A DNA stretch of 64,000 bases from Ilumatobacter sp963746265 (GCA_963746265.1 CAVVAM010000004.1:80777-144776), one strand, 5' to 3'. Positions 7,118 to 16,894 are shown, counted from the stretch's first letter. Numbers and translations: made by a program. The notes: generated from the letters alone by a model not told the origin.

Positions 7118-9184
7118 ATGAATCTCATCCAGCGGACCCTGCACCGGCATCGGGTCGCCCTCCTCACCGGCTCGATCGGGCTCGCGGCGCTCGTACTGAC
7201 GTGGGCGCTCATCCTCACGGAGATCAGATCCGCACGCCTCCCGGTGAACTGGCCGGCGTTCGCCGTCATCGCAGTCCTGCTCGTCTGGTGCGAACGTACG
7301 CCCGCGACCTGGATCCGGGTGGGTCCGGCCGGTGTGGTGACGCCGCTCGGGATGTTCGCGTTCGGACTGATGCTCGTCGGGTCCCCGTCACTTGCCGTGG
7401 GCGTCGCCGTCATCGGCGCCACCCTCGGTGCCGTCATCCAGTCGACATCGGTGGTACGGGTCGCGATGCGAGTGGGCGGGACCGCCGTCGCGCTGTCGTC
7501 CGCCGGGCTGATCTTGATGGGGCTCGGAGTGCACGGCTCGATCACCCAATTCGGTTCGCTGCCCTGGAACTGGGCACTCGCGATCGTCGCGGCCGGGGCA
7601 AGCATCCTGGTGCTGAACGCGTCGATCGCCGCGGTGTCGATGTCGACACGACGCCGGAGCTCGTTCCTCGCGCTCATGCAGCGTGGTCTGGCTGTCCGGA
7701 TCACCGCCGAGGGCGCACTGCTGTCGTTGGCGCCGATCTGGGTCATCGGGATCGACTTCGGTCTCGTGCTCGCCCCGCTGCTCGGCATCACCACCGTGCT
7801 CGTGTTCCGGTCGACACGTCAGGCCCTCGAACGCTCTCACGAAGCCCATCATGATTCGCTGACCGGACTCGTCAACCGCCGCAGCCTGCTCGAACAACTC
7901 GAGGAGATGCTCGACGAAGCCCACCCGGCGGCCAGACCGACCATGTTGGTGATGGATCTCGACGGCTTCAAGGACATCAACGATCGCCTCGGCCACCAGC
8001 TCGGCGACTCACTGCTCATCTCGTTCGCGGACCGCCTGGAGGAGAGCGTCCCGCTCGAGTCCGTCGCTGCCCGCTTCGGCGGCGACGAGTTCGCCGTGCT
8101 GCTCGTCGACGAGAACGCCGAGGCGGCGATCGAGGAGCTCGGCGAAGCGCTCTGCGCACCGCTGATGGTCGAGGACTTCCCGGTCACGATCCGCGTCAGC
8201 ATCGGTGTCGCACAGGCACCGGCGGATGGACGGACGTCGCGCGACCTGCTCCGCGCCGCCGATGTCGCGATGTACAAGGCCAAGCGCACCGGCGACACCG
8301 TCGTCTACTACGAATCGTGTGTCCAGGGCCCCCAGCGCGGCCGCCTCAACCTGCTGGGTGACCTCGGCGACGCGCTCCAGAACCACGAGCTGCACATCCA
8401 CTTCCAGCCGCAGCTCCGCCTCACCAGTGGCGAGATCGACACCGTCGAAGCATTGATCCGCTGGCAGCACCCGGAGCACGGCGCCATTCCTCCGGACGAG
8501 TTCATCGGCCTCGCCGAACAGACCGATCTGATCGTACCGATCACCGAACTCGTCCTGCGCGCCGCCACCGAGGGTCTCCTCCACGCGGGTCTGGACGCGC
8601 ACCTCGCAGTGAACGTGTCGCCCAAGAATCTGCAGGATCCGCAGTTCGCGCCGCAGGTCTTCGCGATCCTCCAGGAATCCGGCTTCCGGGCCGACCGACT
8701 CGAGCTCGAGGTCACCGAACGATCGATCGTCAGCAACGCCGAACGCTGTCGCTACACCATCGAGCAGCTGCGCACACGTGGTGTTCGGGTCGCCATCGAC
8801 GACTTCGGTGTCGGGTACTCGTCGTTCGAGGCACTCCGCACCCTCGACGTCGATCGAGTGAAGATCGATCGACACTTCGTGCAGGGCATCATCGACCAAC
8901 CGCGCGATCGGCTGATCGTGGCGTCCGTGATCAAACTGGCCCACGACCTGGGGCTCGACGTCGTGGCCGAAGGCGTGGAGAGCATCGAGCTGTGGAATGC
9001 ACTCGCCGAGCTCGACTGCGATGTCGCCCAGGGCTACGGCATCGCAGCGCCGATGGCGTATCCGGCACTCCGTGGTTGGCTGTCGAGCTGGAACGAGGTT
9101 CAGGTCGCCCGACTGACCGGTTCCGAGGCGACGTTGGCGGAGGTGCGGGCGAGGCGAGCGACGATCGCCATCGTCGGTTCCTGA
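7118..9184 (+). CDS. Membrane GGDEF-EAL bifunctional cyclic-di-GMP enzyme
   Basis: 688 residues. Seven or so N-terminal helices (residues 12-240) match the sensor of the neighbouring GGDEF protein. The GGDEF domain has DSLTGLVNRRSLLEQL, DLDGFKDINDRLGHQLGD and RFGGDEFAVL (near 320). The EAL domain has VEALIRWQHPEHG (near 443), NVSPKNLQD, EVTERSI, IDDFGVGYSS and VAEGVES. Both catalytic signatures look complete, so it could make or degrade cyclic-di-GMP; which dominates cannot be told from sequence. No RxxD inhibitory site precedes GGDEF. ATG 7118 lies 130 bases beyond the tRNA gene. It probably acts with the upstream cyclase on a shared signal. Confidence 0.93.
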   Translation: MNLIQRTLHRHRVALLTGSIGLAALVLTWALILTEIRSARLPVNWPAFAVIAVLLVWCERTPATWIRVGPAGVVTPLGMFAFGLMLVGSPSLAVGVAVIGATLGAVIQSTSVVRVAMRVGGTAVALSSAGLILMGLGVHGSITQFGSLPWNWALAIVAAGASILVLNASIAAVSMSTRRRSSFLALMQRGLAVRITAEGALLSLAPIWVIGIDFGLVLAPLLGITTVLVFRSTRQALERSHEAHHDSLTGLVNRRSLLEQLEEMLDEAHPAARPTMLVMDLDGFKDINDRLGHQLGDSLLISFADRLEESVPLESVAARFGGDEFAVLLVDENAEAAIEELGEALCAPLMVEDFPVTIRVSIGVAQAPADGRTSRDLLRAADVAMYKAKRTGDTVVYYESCVQGPQRGRLNLLGDLGDALQNHELHIHFQPQLRLTSGEIDTVEALIRWQHPEHGAIPPDEFIGLAEQTDLIVPITELVLRAATEGLLHAGLDAHLAVNVSPKNLQDPQFAPQVFAILQESGFRADRLELEVTERSIVSNAERCRYTIEQLRTRGVRVAIDDFGVGYSSFEALRTLDVDRVKIDRHFVQGIIDQPRDRLIVASVIKLAHDLGLDVVAEGVESIELWNALAELDCDVAQGYGIAAPMAYPALRGWLSSWNEVQVARLTGSEATLAEVRARRATIAIVGS

Positions 9185-9209
9185 CGGCAGCGCGTGGCAC
9201 GCTGGAGCG

Positions 9210-10208
9210 GTGCAGATCCACGACGTCCCGACGCCTGCTCTGACGATCGATGCGGACGTGTTCGATCGCAATCTCGCGACGATGGCGACGGAACACCCCG
9301 GTCGAGCGCTCAGACCGCACGTCAAGGCGCACAAGTGCTCCGCGATCGCCGCTGTTCAACAGGCGATCGGGCACGACACGTTCACCTGTGCGACGCCACG
9401 CGAGATCGTCGGCATGGCGGCGGCCGGTGTCGGAGTCGAGTTGCTCCTCGCGAACGAGACGGTCGACGACGCACGACTCGCCGCCATGGCCGAGCTCGAC
9501 GTACCCGTGATCGTCGCCGTCGACTCGGACGCCACGGTCGAGGCCGCCGCCCGCAACGGCATCACCGCCTGCCTGATCGACGTCAACGTCGGGCTCCCAC
9601 GGTGCGGCGTGGCACCCGAGCACGCCGGTCGCCTCGCCGAGACAGCACGACGCGCCGGGCTCGAGGTCACCGGTGTGATGGGGTACGAGGGCCATCTGAT
9701 GATGGTCCCCGACCGGGCCGAACGACGCTCCGCCGTCGAGCGGTCGATGGCGTTGCTCGCGCAGGCGCATCGCGACGTGGGCGGGCCCATCATCTCGGCC
9801 GGCGGCACGGGCACCTTCGACCTGCACGGCGCCACCGGTGTGACCGAGGTGCAGGCCGGCAGCTATGCACTGATGGACACCCACTACGGCCGGCAGGGTC
9901 TTCCGTTCGACCAGGCCCTGTTCGTGGTCGGCACCGTGATCTCGGTGAGCGACGGCTGGTCGGTCGCCGACGTGGGCCTCAAGGCACTGGGCATGGATCA
10001 CGGCAACCCGTCGGTGGTCGGCGGTTCCGTCTGGTTCTGCTCCGACGAACACCTCACCTACCAGCCCACCGATCGGCCCGAGGTGGGCGACCGAGTCCGG
10101 GTCGTGCCCTCCCACGTCGACCCCACGATGGCGATGCACGACGCCGTCTGGATCGTTCGTGGCGAGGAGGTCATCGACCGGTGGTCGATCGATCTCCGAG
10201 GCTGGTGA
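9210..10208 (+). CDS. D-threonine aldolase / D-serine dehydratase-like PLP protein
   Basis: 332 residues starting at GTG 9210, 25 bases after the GGDEF-EAL stop. The N-terminal alanine-racemase-type barrel opens with TPALTIDADVFDRNL and RPHVKAHKCSAI, where the lysine of KAHK is the expected PLP anchor. DVNVGLPRCGVAPEHA and AGGTGTFDLH (phosphate-binding) follow. The C-terminal small domain has PSHVDPTMAMHD, matching the DSD1 metal-site region except that the usual HxC cysteine is Asp. That change could alter or abolish zinc binding. Family members cleave or dehydrate D-hydroxy amino acids; the exact substrate is uncertain. Confidence 0.82.
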   Translation: MQIHDVPTPALTIDADVFDRNLATMATEHPGRALRPHVKAHKCSAIAAVQQAIGHDTFTCATPREIVGMAAAGVGVELLLANETVDDARLAAMAELDVPVIVAVDSDATVEAAARNGITACLIDVNVGLPRCGVAPEHAGRLAETARRAGLEVTGVMGYEGHLMMVPDRAERRSAVERSMALLAQAHRDVGGPIISAGGTGTFDLHGATGVTEVQAGSYALMDTHYGRQGLPFDQALFVVGTVISVSDGWSVADVGLKALGMDHGNPSVVGGSVWFCSDEHLTYQPTDRPEVGDRVRVVPSHVDPTMAMHDAVWIVRGEEVIDRWSIDLRGW

Positions 10209-10229
10209 TGCTCCGCTCGTCGGTCCGCT

Positions 10230-10814
10230 TCAGCCCGACAGCGCCCGGAGCAGGTTCCTGAACGCGCGCCCACGATGGGAGACGGCGTGCTTCTCGTCGT
10301 CGGTCATCTCCGCGAACGTGCGACCATCGCCGTCGTCGGGAACGAACAGCGAGTCGTAGCCGAAACCTCGCTCGCCACGCTCCGTCTCGGCGATCGTGCC
10401 GGCGCACACGCCGTCGACGACCACCTCCGATCCGTCGGGATACCGGACGAGCACGCACGTACGGAACGCAGCCCTCCGATCGACCAGTCCGTCCATCTCG
10501 CGAAGGAGCCTTCGGCGGTTGTCGGCGTATGAGGAGGCCTCGCCGGCGTACCGCGCCGAATGCACGCCGGGGGCGCCGTCGAGGGCCACGACCTCGAGTC
10601 CCGTGTCGTCGGCCACCGCGGCCATCGCGGTGGCACCGCAGATCGCCAGCGCCTTGAGGCGAGCGTTCCCCTCCAACGTGTCGGCGTCCTCGACCACGTC
10701 GGGCACCTCGGAGGGTCGCGGCAGCAACTCGACGACACCACCGAGGATCGCCTCGATCTCGGCGACCTTGTCAGGGTTCGCCGACGCGCAGACGACGCGG
10801 TGCAGCCCGCTCAT
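10230..10814 (-). CDS. rdgB: XTP/dITP diphosphatase (non-canonical purine NTP pyrophosphatase)
   Basis: 194 residues, standard for the HAM1/RdgB family. It opens VVCASANPDKVAEIEAIL and has ADDTGLEVVALDGAPGVHSA(R)YAG, GFGYDSLFVPDD, and a C-terminal SHRGRAF. These are the substrate- and Mg-binding motifs. It hydrolyses ITP, dITP and XTP to monophosphates, cleaning the nucleotide pool. Its ATG overlaps the rph stop by four bases, giving translational coupling in murI-rph-rdgB. Confidence 0.96.
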   Translation of the reverse strand: MSGLHRVVCASANPDKVAEIEAILGGVVELLPRPSEVPDVVEDADTLEGNARLKALAICGATAMAAVADDTGLEVVALDGAPGVHSARYAGEASSYADNRRRLLREMDGLVDRRAAFRTCVLVRYPDGSEVVVDGVCAGTIAETERGERGFGYDSLFVPDDGDGRTFAEMTDDEKHAVSHRGRAFRNLLRALSG

Positions 10815-11560
10815 CGAGCCGGCGGCGGCTGCGACACCAACTCGCGCTGTCTGGCGGCGATCTCGGCCAGACCGACCTCGGCGAGCCCCAGCAACGAGTC
10901 GAGCTCCCCACGAGTGAACGCCATCCCCTCGGCCGTGCCCTGCACCTCGACGAAGCGGGCCTCTCCCCCGTCGGCCGGTGTCAGCATCACCACGTTCATG
11001 TCGACCTCGGCCCGGCTGTCCTCGACGTAGGGCAGGTCGAGCACCGACGTCCCGTCGACGATTCCGACGCTGATGGCACTGCAGAACGAGTGGAGTGGGT
11101 GGGCGGCGAGATCGCCGCGGGCGACCACCCGGCTGAGCGCATCGTGCAGCGCGACGTAGCCGCCGCAGATACTTGCGGTGCGCGTGCCGCCGTCGGCCTG
11201 CAACACGTCGCAGTCGACGACGACCTGTCGCTCACCCAACGCGTTCATGTCACACGCAGCCCGCAGCGATCGGGCGATCAATCGCTGGATCTCGACGGTC
11301 CGACCGCTCTGCTTGCCCTTGGCCGCCTCCCGGCCGACCCGCTCCGGGGACGAGCCGGGGAGCATCGAGTACTCGGCGGTGACCCAGCCGGATCCGCGTC
11401 CCTTCATCCAGCGTGGCACGTCCTCGTCGATCGACGCGGTGCACAACACCCGTGTCTTGCCGAACGAGACGAGACACGACCCGTCGGCCATCTCGGTGAA
11501 GTCTCGCTCGAACGTCAGCGGGCGGAGCTCGTCGGCGTTGCGGCCGTCAGGTCGTGGCAT
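10811..11560 (-). CDS. rph: Ribonuclease PH
   Basis: 249 residues from ATG 11560 (MPRPDGRNADELRPLTFERD); longer frames upstream are not used because the family starts here. RNase PH hallmarks include GSCLVSFGKTRVLC, RGSGWVTAEYSMLPGS, EIQRLIARSLRAA, DCDVLQADGGTRTASI and the C-terminal DLPYVEDSRAEVDMNVVM. It trims tRNA 3' ends phosphorolytically. The start lies inside the murI 3' end (14-base overlap) and the stop overlaps rdgB, so the three are one operon. Confidence 0.96.
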   Translation of the reverse strand: MPRPDGRNADELRPLTFERDFTEMADGSCLVSFGKTRVLCTASIDEDVPRWMKGRGSGWVTAEYSMLPGSSPERVGREAAKGKQSGRTVEIQRLIARSLRAACDMNALGERQVVVDCDVLQADGGTRTASICGGYVALHDALSRVVARGDLAAHPLHSFCSAISVGIVDGTSVLDLPYVEDSRAEVDMNVVMLTPADGGEARFVEVQGTAEGMAFTRGELDSLLGLAEVGLAEIAARQRELVSQPPPAR

Positions 11561-12380
11561 GGGAATCTCCGGTCGGTGGTTGGGCGAGCGGCCAGCGCTC
11601 GGTGTGGGCGAGTTCGGGGCCGAGCAACCGTCCACCGAGCTCGCGGAACAGGTCGATGTCGCCGCTCGACAGGAAGCGATGTTGGCCGGTGCCCCGGGTG
11701 GAGCGCAAGAGGCCGAGCTCGGCGAGCCGGTTGCCCACGGCGAAGGCGGTCTCGTCGGCCGAGCTGACGAGGGTCACCGACGGGCCCATCACGTCGTTGA
11801 TCGTGCGCGCCAGGAACGGGTAGTGGGTGCAGCCGAGCAGCAGCGCGTCGATGCCCACGTCCCGGATCGGCGCCAGCAGGCGCTCGGCGAGCACCGTGAC
11901 CTCGTCTCCGGTGGTCTGACCGCGCTCGACGAACTCGACGAACCCTGGGCATGCCGCCGACACGAGCTCGACCGGTGCTCCGGTTCGGGCGATGGCATCG
12001 ATGTACGCACCGGACGACACGGTGCCGACCGTGCCGATCACACCGACGCGGCCGGACGCCGTCGCTCGAACGATGGCCTTCGCTCCGGGCTCGATGACGT
12101 CGAAGACGGGGACTGGAACCGTGGCGCGCAGACCGTCGAGTCCGGCCGCGGTGGCCGTGTTGCAGGCGACGATGATCGCCTTGGCCCCGAAGTCGACGAC
12201 GAGCGACCGGGCCAACTCGCCGGCGTACCTGCGCACGTCACCGAGTGGCTTGGATCCGTACGGGTACCGCCCGGTGTCACCGATGTAGACGAGATCCTCG
12301 GACGGCAGCAGATCCATCACGGCGCGCGCGACCGTGAGCCCGCCGAATCCGGAGTCGAACATGCCGATCGGTCGATCCAT
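11547..12380 (-). CDS. murI: Glutamate racemase
   Basis: 277 residues. MFDSGFGGLTVARAV, IGDTGRYPYGSK, the first catalytic cysteine in IIVACNTATAAGL and the second in LLLGCTHYPFL are all present, as are VIEPGAKAI and GVIGTVGT. It supplies D-glutamate for peptidoglycan. It leads the murI-rph-rdgB operon and is divergent from the Pat-like gene, with 67 bases between that must hold both promoters. Confidence 0.97.
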   Translation of the reverse strand: MDRPIGMFDSGFGGLTVARAVMDLLPSEDLVYIGDTGRYPYGSKPLGDVRRYAGELARSLVVDFGAKAIIVACNTATAAGLDGLRATVPVPVFDVIEPGAKAIVRATASGRVGVIGTVGTVSSGAYIDAIARTGAPVELVSAACPGFVEFVERGQTTGDEVTVLAERLLAPIRDVGIDALLLGCTHYPFLARTINDVMGPSVTLVSSADETAFAVGNRLAELGLLRSTRGTGQHRFLSSGDIDLFRELGGRLLGPELAHTERWPLAQPPTGDSHATT

Positions 12381-12447
12381 CGACGCGCCAGGCTACGGCG
12401 CCACGCTGCGCACGAACCGGACGACCCATTCGTGGCATGCTCGCGAC

Positions 12448-14994
12448 ATGGAGCCCGCCACCGACGTCGCTCCGCTGGACCCGTACGAGCGCTGGGCGTC
12501 GACGGTCGTCCTCGGCGACGGCACGACAGCGGCCATCCGCCCGATCACGCCGGCTGACGCCCCGGCCCTCGCCACGTTCCACGTGGAGCAATCGCCCGAG
12601 AGCCGTTATCGACGGTTCTTCTCGCCCAAGCCCACATTGCGTGAGTCCGACCTCGAGCGCTTCACGAACGTGGACTTCGTCGATCGTGTTGCACTGGTCG
12701 TGGAGGATCACGGCGAGTTCATCGCATGGGCGAGCTACGAACGCCTCCAGAACCGTGCCGACGCCGAGGTGGCGTTCATGGTCGACGACGACAACCACGG
12801 CCGTGGCATCGCGACACTGCTCCTCGAACACTTGGCAGCGATCGCCAAGTCGAACGGCATCGAACGGTTCACGGCCCAGACGCTGGGCGACAACCGCGGC
12901 ATGCTCGCCGTGTTCGCCAAGGCCGGGTGGCCGGTCCACCGGCGCTTCGAGTCCGGCGTGATCGACGTCGACTTCCCGCTCGCGGACACGTCGGAGTTCA
13001 TCGACAGCGTCGAACGTCGCGAGCACCGTGCCGATTCGCGGGCCGTCGCACGGTTGCTGCTGCCGACGTCGATCGCCGTGATCGGCGCGTCCGACGTCGA
13101 CGCGTCGGTCGGCAAGCTCGCCTGGACGAGCGTCAGCAGCGCTCCCCGGTGCCCGGTGCACCCGGTGAACCCGGGTCACGACACGATCGGCGGCCGACGG
13201 GCCTACTCGTCGGTGGTCGACGTGCCCGACGAGGTCGGGCTGGCCATCATCGCGGTGCCGACCGACGCGCTCGAGGCGACGATCGATGAGTGCATCGCCA
13301 AACGCGTCCGCGGTGCCATCGTGATCACGGCCGTCGACGGTGACGACATCGACGTCGGCGACATCGTCACGAACGCCCGCCGCAACGGGCTGCGGATCAT
13401 CGGGCCGTCGAGCTTCGGCGTGGCCTCTCCTCGACCCGAGACTGCGCTCCAGGCAGCGTTGGTCGACGTGACCGTGCCGGCCGGGAACGTCGCCGTGTCG
13501 ATGCAGTCGGGAACCCTCGCGACCTCGCTCCTGCTGCTGGCACAGCGGCTCGGGCTCGGTCTGTCGTGGTTCGTGTCGCTCGGCGACAAGGCCGACATCT
13601 CGGCCAACGACCTCCTCCAGTTCTGGGAGGACGATGATGCGACCAAGGTGATCGCGCTGTACACCGAATCGCTCGGTAACCCGCGCAAGTTCGCTCGCAT
13701 CGCCCGTCGGGTCGCCGCAACGAAGCCGATCGTTGCCGTTCGGACCGGTGCTGCGCTGGTCGGGGCAGCCAACGCCGCGCTCTACGAGCAGACCGGCGTG
13801 ATTCAGGTCCCCACCGTGGCGGCGCTACTCGACACCGCCCGAGTGCTGGCGACCCAACCGCTGATGAACGGCGACCGCGTCGCCGTGATCAGCAACGCGA
13901 AGAGTCCACTCGTGCTCACGTCGGCGACGCTCTCCGCCGCCGGACTCGAGACCGCACGTTCGCCGCGCCTGGACTGGCGTACGACGCCCGACGATTACGC
14001 CGACGCACTCCGCGCCGCCCTCGACGACACGGAGGTCGACGCGGTGATCGTGATCCACGCCCCGCCGACGTTTGCCGCGATCGACGGGCCGACCACCGCC
14101 ATCGTGGAGGCGTCCAGCGGCGCGACCAAGCCGATCGTCGCCGTGATGCTCGGGTCGACCGACGGGCAACTGTCGAGCGACTCGCCGATCCCCACGTTCT
14201 CGTTTCCCGAGCAGGCGGCGGCCGTCGTGAGCCGTGTTGCCGCGTACTCCGCATGGCGACGGGCGGTCGCCTGCGAAGCCTCCGAGGTCGAGTCGGCCAC
14301 GATCGACCCGGTCCGCGCTGGTGCGATCATCGCCGAGCACCTCGACAACGGCACGATGCCGCCGTCGGCCCTCGTCGAGTTGCTCGGCAGCTACGGCGTG
14401 ACCATGCCGGCGACCCGACTCGTCGATGCGGCCGACGCGGTCGGGGCTGCTCGCGAGATCGGCTATCCGGTCGCCGTCAAGGCGATCGAGCGCCGGGTCG
14501 GCCGATCGGTCGAGGCCGGGATCGCGCTCGACCTGTCCGACGACGCCGACGTCGAGCAGGCCGTCGGCCTGATGGGGCAGCATCTCGGCGATGACGCGGC
14601 ACGGGTCTATGTGCAGCGCATGGTTCCGCCGGGTGCCGACCTCCGGATCCGCGTGACCCACGATGAGCGGATCGGTCCGGTGATCACCGTCGGGATCGGG
14701 GGCCTGCAGGCCGACGCGATCGGCGACGAGACGAGCCGCCTCGCGCCGGTCTCGTCGGCGACGGCCAACACCATGGTGGCGGCGACACGGGCGGCATCGC
14801 TGCTCGACGAGGCCGGACTTCACATGGTCGCCGACCAGGTGACCCGGGTCGCGCAGCTCGTCTCCGACCACGTGGAGATCGGAGAGCTCGATCTCAACCC
14901 CGTGATCGTCAGTGCTGCGGGATGTTGGGTCGCCGACGCGCACATTCTCGTGCGTCGGGACGCACCCGACACCGTCCTCCGCCGGCTCGAATGA
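12448..14994 (+). CDS. GNAT-acyl-CoA synthetase (ADP-forming-like) fusion, Pat-type protein acetyltransferase
   Basis: 848 residues from ATG 12448 (the open frame starts earlier but overlaps murI). An N-terminal GNAT domain (about 30-170) carries the acetyl-CoA loop NHGRGIATLLLEHL. A CoA-binding Rossmann domain begins SIAVIGASDVDASVGKLAW near residue 206, then succinyl-CoA-ligase-like domains (MQSGTLATSLLLLAQRLG, SLGDKADISANDLLQ) and a C-terminal ATP-grasp (IGYPVAVKAIERRVGRSVEAG). This architecture is found in protein lysine acetyltransferases such as Pat, where GNAT is usually C-terminal; here it is N-terminal. Likely targets are acyl-CoA synthetases. Whether the ligase half is active is not evident. 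Confidence 0.85.
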   Translation: MEPATDVAPLDPYERWASTVVLGDGTTAAIRPITPADAPALATFHVEQSPESRYRRFFSPKPTLRESDLERFTNVDFVDRVALVVEDHGEFIAWASYERLQNRADAEVAFMVDDDNHGRGIATLLLEHLAAIAKSNGIERFTAQTLGDNRGMLAVFAKAGWPVHRRFESGVIDVDFPLADTSEFIDSVERREHRADSRAVARLLLPTSIAVIGASDVDASVGKLAWTSVSSAPRCPVHPVNPGHDTIGGRRAYSSVVDVPDEVGLAIIAVPTDALEATIDECIAKRVRGAIVITAVDGDDIDVGDIVTNARRNGLRIIGPSSFGVASPRPETALQAALVDVTVPAGNVAVSMQSGTLATSLLLLAQRLGLGLSWFVSLGDKADISANDLLQFWEDDDATKVIALYTESLGNPRKFARIARRVAATKPIVAVRTGAALVGAANAALYEQTGVIQVPTVAALLDTARVLATQPLMNGDRVAVISNAKSPLVLTSATLSAAGLETARSPRLDWRTTPDDYADALRAALDDTEVDAVIVIHAPPTFAAIDGPTTAIVEASSGATKPIVAVMLGSTDGQLSSDSPIPTFSFPEQAAAVVSRVAAYSAWRRAVACEASEVESATIDPVRAGAIIAEHLDNGTMPPSALVELLGSYGVTMPATRLVDAADAVGAAREIGYPVAVKAIERRVGRSVEAGIALDLSDDADVEQAVGLMGQHLGDDAARVYVQRMVPPGADLRIRVTHDERIGPVITVGIGGLQADAIGDETSRLAPVSSATANTMVAATRAASLLDEAGLHMVADQVTRVAQLVSDHVEIGELDLNPVIVSAAGCWVADAHILVRRDAPDTVLRRLE

Positions 14995-15009
14995 GCCCGA
15001 CCGTGCCGA

Positions 15010-15684
15010 TCAGTCGTCGGTGATGTCGGTCCGGCCGTCGTCGAGGTAGTCGATGTTCTGGAGGGGCTCGATCGCCGCGGTGACGATGCCGGCGAGATTC
15101 GCCACGATCCGCTTCCAGTATCGATACAGGATCGCCCGGGGCACGGCCCAGCTGCCCGGCCGATCGGTGTGCATGTACTCGAGCACCCTGGCGCCGAACA
15201 CCTCGTTCAGCTGCATCGACCGGGCGAGAAACTCCCTCGCCGCCTCCTCGTCCTGCGACTGGAGCAGGTCGGCTGCCTCGACGTACATGAGCGAGATCTC
15301 CTGGCGCAGGGCCACGAACTCGTCGATGTCATCGGAACCGGCGAGCGACACTCCCTCCGTGGCGAGCTCGAAGATGTTCTTGGCCTGATCGCCGATGCGC
15401 TCGATCTTCTTGAGCAGCAACGTGTAGCCGAGCACGAGGCCGATGTCGCCGCCGCCGCGCACCGAGACGTGCACCACCAGCTCCGACCGGAGCTTCTGCT
15501 CGGCCTCGTTGATCCGTCGGTCGGTCGCATCGATGTCGGCGCCGACCGCCTTCGGGTCGGCGCCGCTCAGGATCACCGTCGATGCGAGGTCGAACGAATG
15601 CCGGGCGTCACCCAGCATCGAGATCGTCTGATGCGCGATCTGTTCGAGCGTGGATTCCGACTTCCGGAAGAACGACATGACCAT
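15010..15684 (-). CDS. PhoU-like protein (PhoU/DUF47 helical family)
   Basis: 224 residues, all-helical, with the PhoU-type acidic pattern (DATDRRINEAEQKLRSEL, LLKKIERIGDQAKNIFELA, AREFLARSMQLNEVFG). No signal or membrane segment. It starts 17 bases after the Na/Pi symporter stop, with GGAGG seven bases ahead of ATG 15684. Position and family indicate a partner controlling or sensing phosphate uptake through the symporter rather than the classical Pst system, which is absent here. Convergent with the Pat-like gene. Confidence 0.82.
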   Translation of the reverse strand: MVMSFFRKSESTLEQIAHQTISMLGDARHSFDLASTVILSGADPKAVGADIDATDRRINEAEQKLRSELVVHVSVRGGGDIGLVLGYTLLLKKIERIGDQAKNIFELATEGVSLAGSDDIDEFVALRQEISLMYVEAADLLQSQDEEAAREFLARSMQLNEVFGARVLEYMHTDRPGSWAVPRAILYRYWKRIVANLAGIVTAAIEPLQNIDYLDDGRTDITDD

Positions 15685-15701
15685 GAGATGACCTCCAGGT
15701 G

Positions 15702-16844
15702 CTAACGAAAGACTGCCAGACCGATGAGTGGGACGACGATGAACACGCCGACCACGTAGGCGACCGCGGTCATGCGGCTCTTGACCGCGAGGTCCGCGAG
15801 GCGTTCGGCACCCATGATCGGCAGCGGGCGCATGAGCGGGATGACGTACAGGATGAGGATGCCGACCACGTTGAACGTCGTGTGGACGAGCGCGATCGTG
15901 AGCGCTTCTGGCACGCTCGCCGCGAGCGCCGCGAGCAGTGCCGTGATCGTCGTGCCGACGTTGGCACCGAGCGTCACGGGGTACGCGTTCCTGAGCGTGA
16001 TGACGCCGGCCGCCGACATCGGGATCAGGATCGAGGTCGTGATGCTCGAGCTCTGCACCGCCACGGTGATGAGGAGTCCGACGACGATCGCAACGAAGCC
16101 GCCGCCGCGGCCGAGGATCGCGTTCATCGACCGCTCGACACGTTCAGCGATCAGCGTCTTCATGTTCTTGGTGATGAAGATCAGCGAGGTCAACACGATG
16201 ACCAGGCCGATCGACACCATGGTGGAACCGAGCACGTTGACGTTGTCGATCGCGCTCCCGAGACCGTCCTCGATCCAGCCGACCGGTTCCTTGACCCACT
16301 TCTTGACCGGGCTCTCCCAGTTTGCGCCGGCCGAACCGACGAGCACTTCGCTGATCCATTCGGCGATCGACGAGATCCAGCCGGTCACGAGTTCGAGTGG
16401 TAGCAGGATGGCGACCGCCATGAGATTGAAGAAGTCGTGCACGGTCGCCGCGGCGAACGCTCGTCGGAACTCGTTGCTGTGACGGACGTGTCCCAGCGAG
16501 ACGAGGGTGTTCGTGACGGTGGTGCCGATGTTGGCACCCATGATCATCGGGACGGCATCGTCGACGCCCAGTGCCCCCGAGGCCACGAGCCCGACGATCA
16601 CCGAGGTGCTCGCCGAGGACGATTGCACGAGCACCGTGCCGAGGATGCCGACGAACAGTCCGGCGAGCGGATGGCTGACGTTCTCGAACAGGTTCGCCTG
16701 CGTGTCGGCGCCCATGGCCTTGATGCCGGCCTCAAGGGTCGAGACGCCGACGAGGAACACGTAGATGAGCGCCACAACGAGCACGGCCCGCACGGGCCGC
16801 GGGAGCGGCACGAACCTGCTGAGCGCTTGTGGAAGCTTCGACAC
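15702..16844 (-). CDS. Na+/phosphate symporter (NptA/PNaS family)
   Basis: 380 residues with around nine hydrophobic helices. The duplicated signature of the family is visible: GTVLVQSSSASTSVIVGLVA with MGANIGTTVTNTLVSLGH in the first half, and ITVAVQSSSITTSILIPMSA with LGANVGTTITALLAALAAS in the second. These QSSS repeats form the substrate and sodium sites. It should import phosphate with sodium across the cytoplasmic membrane. The PhoU-like gene follows 17 bases downstream and cysM ends 50 bases upstream, all on the minus strand. Confidence 0.92.
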   Translation of the reverse strand: MSKLPQALSRFVPLPRPVRAVLVVALIYVFLVGVSTLEAGIKAMGADTQANLFENVSHPLAGLFVGILGTVLVQSSSASTSVIVGLVASGALGVDDAVPMIMGANIGTTVTNTLVSLGHVRHSNEFRRAFAAATVHDFFNLMAVAILLPLELVTGWISSIAEWISEVLVGSAGANWESPVKKWVKEPVGWIEDGLGSAIDNVNVLGSTMVSIGLVIVLTSLIFITKNMKTLIAERVERSMNAILGRGGGFVAIVVGLLITVAVQSSSITTSILIPMSAAGVITLRNAYPVTLGANVGTTITALLAALAASVPEALTIALVHTTFNVVGILILYVIPLMRPLPIMGAERLADLAVKSRMTAVAYVVGVFIVVPLIGLAVFR

Positions 16845-16894
16845 CCGCCCAAGAACCTAGACGTCGGACGACCCGACGAGACGAGCGCTGAGGT

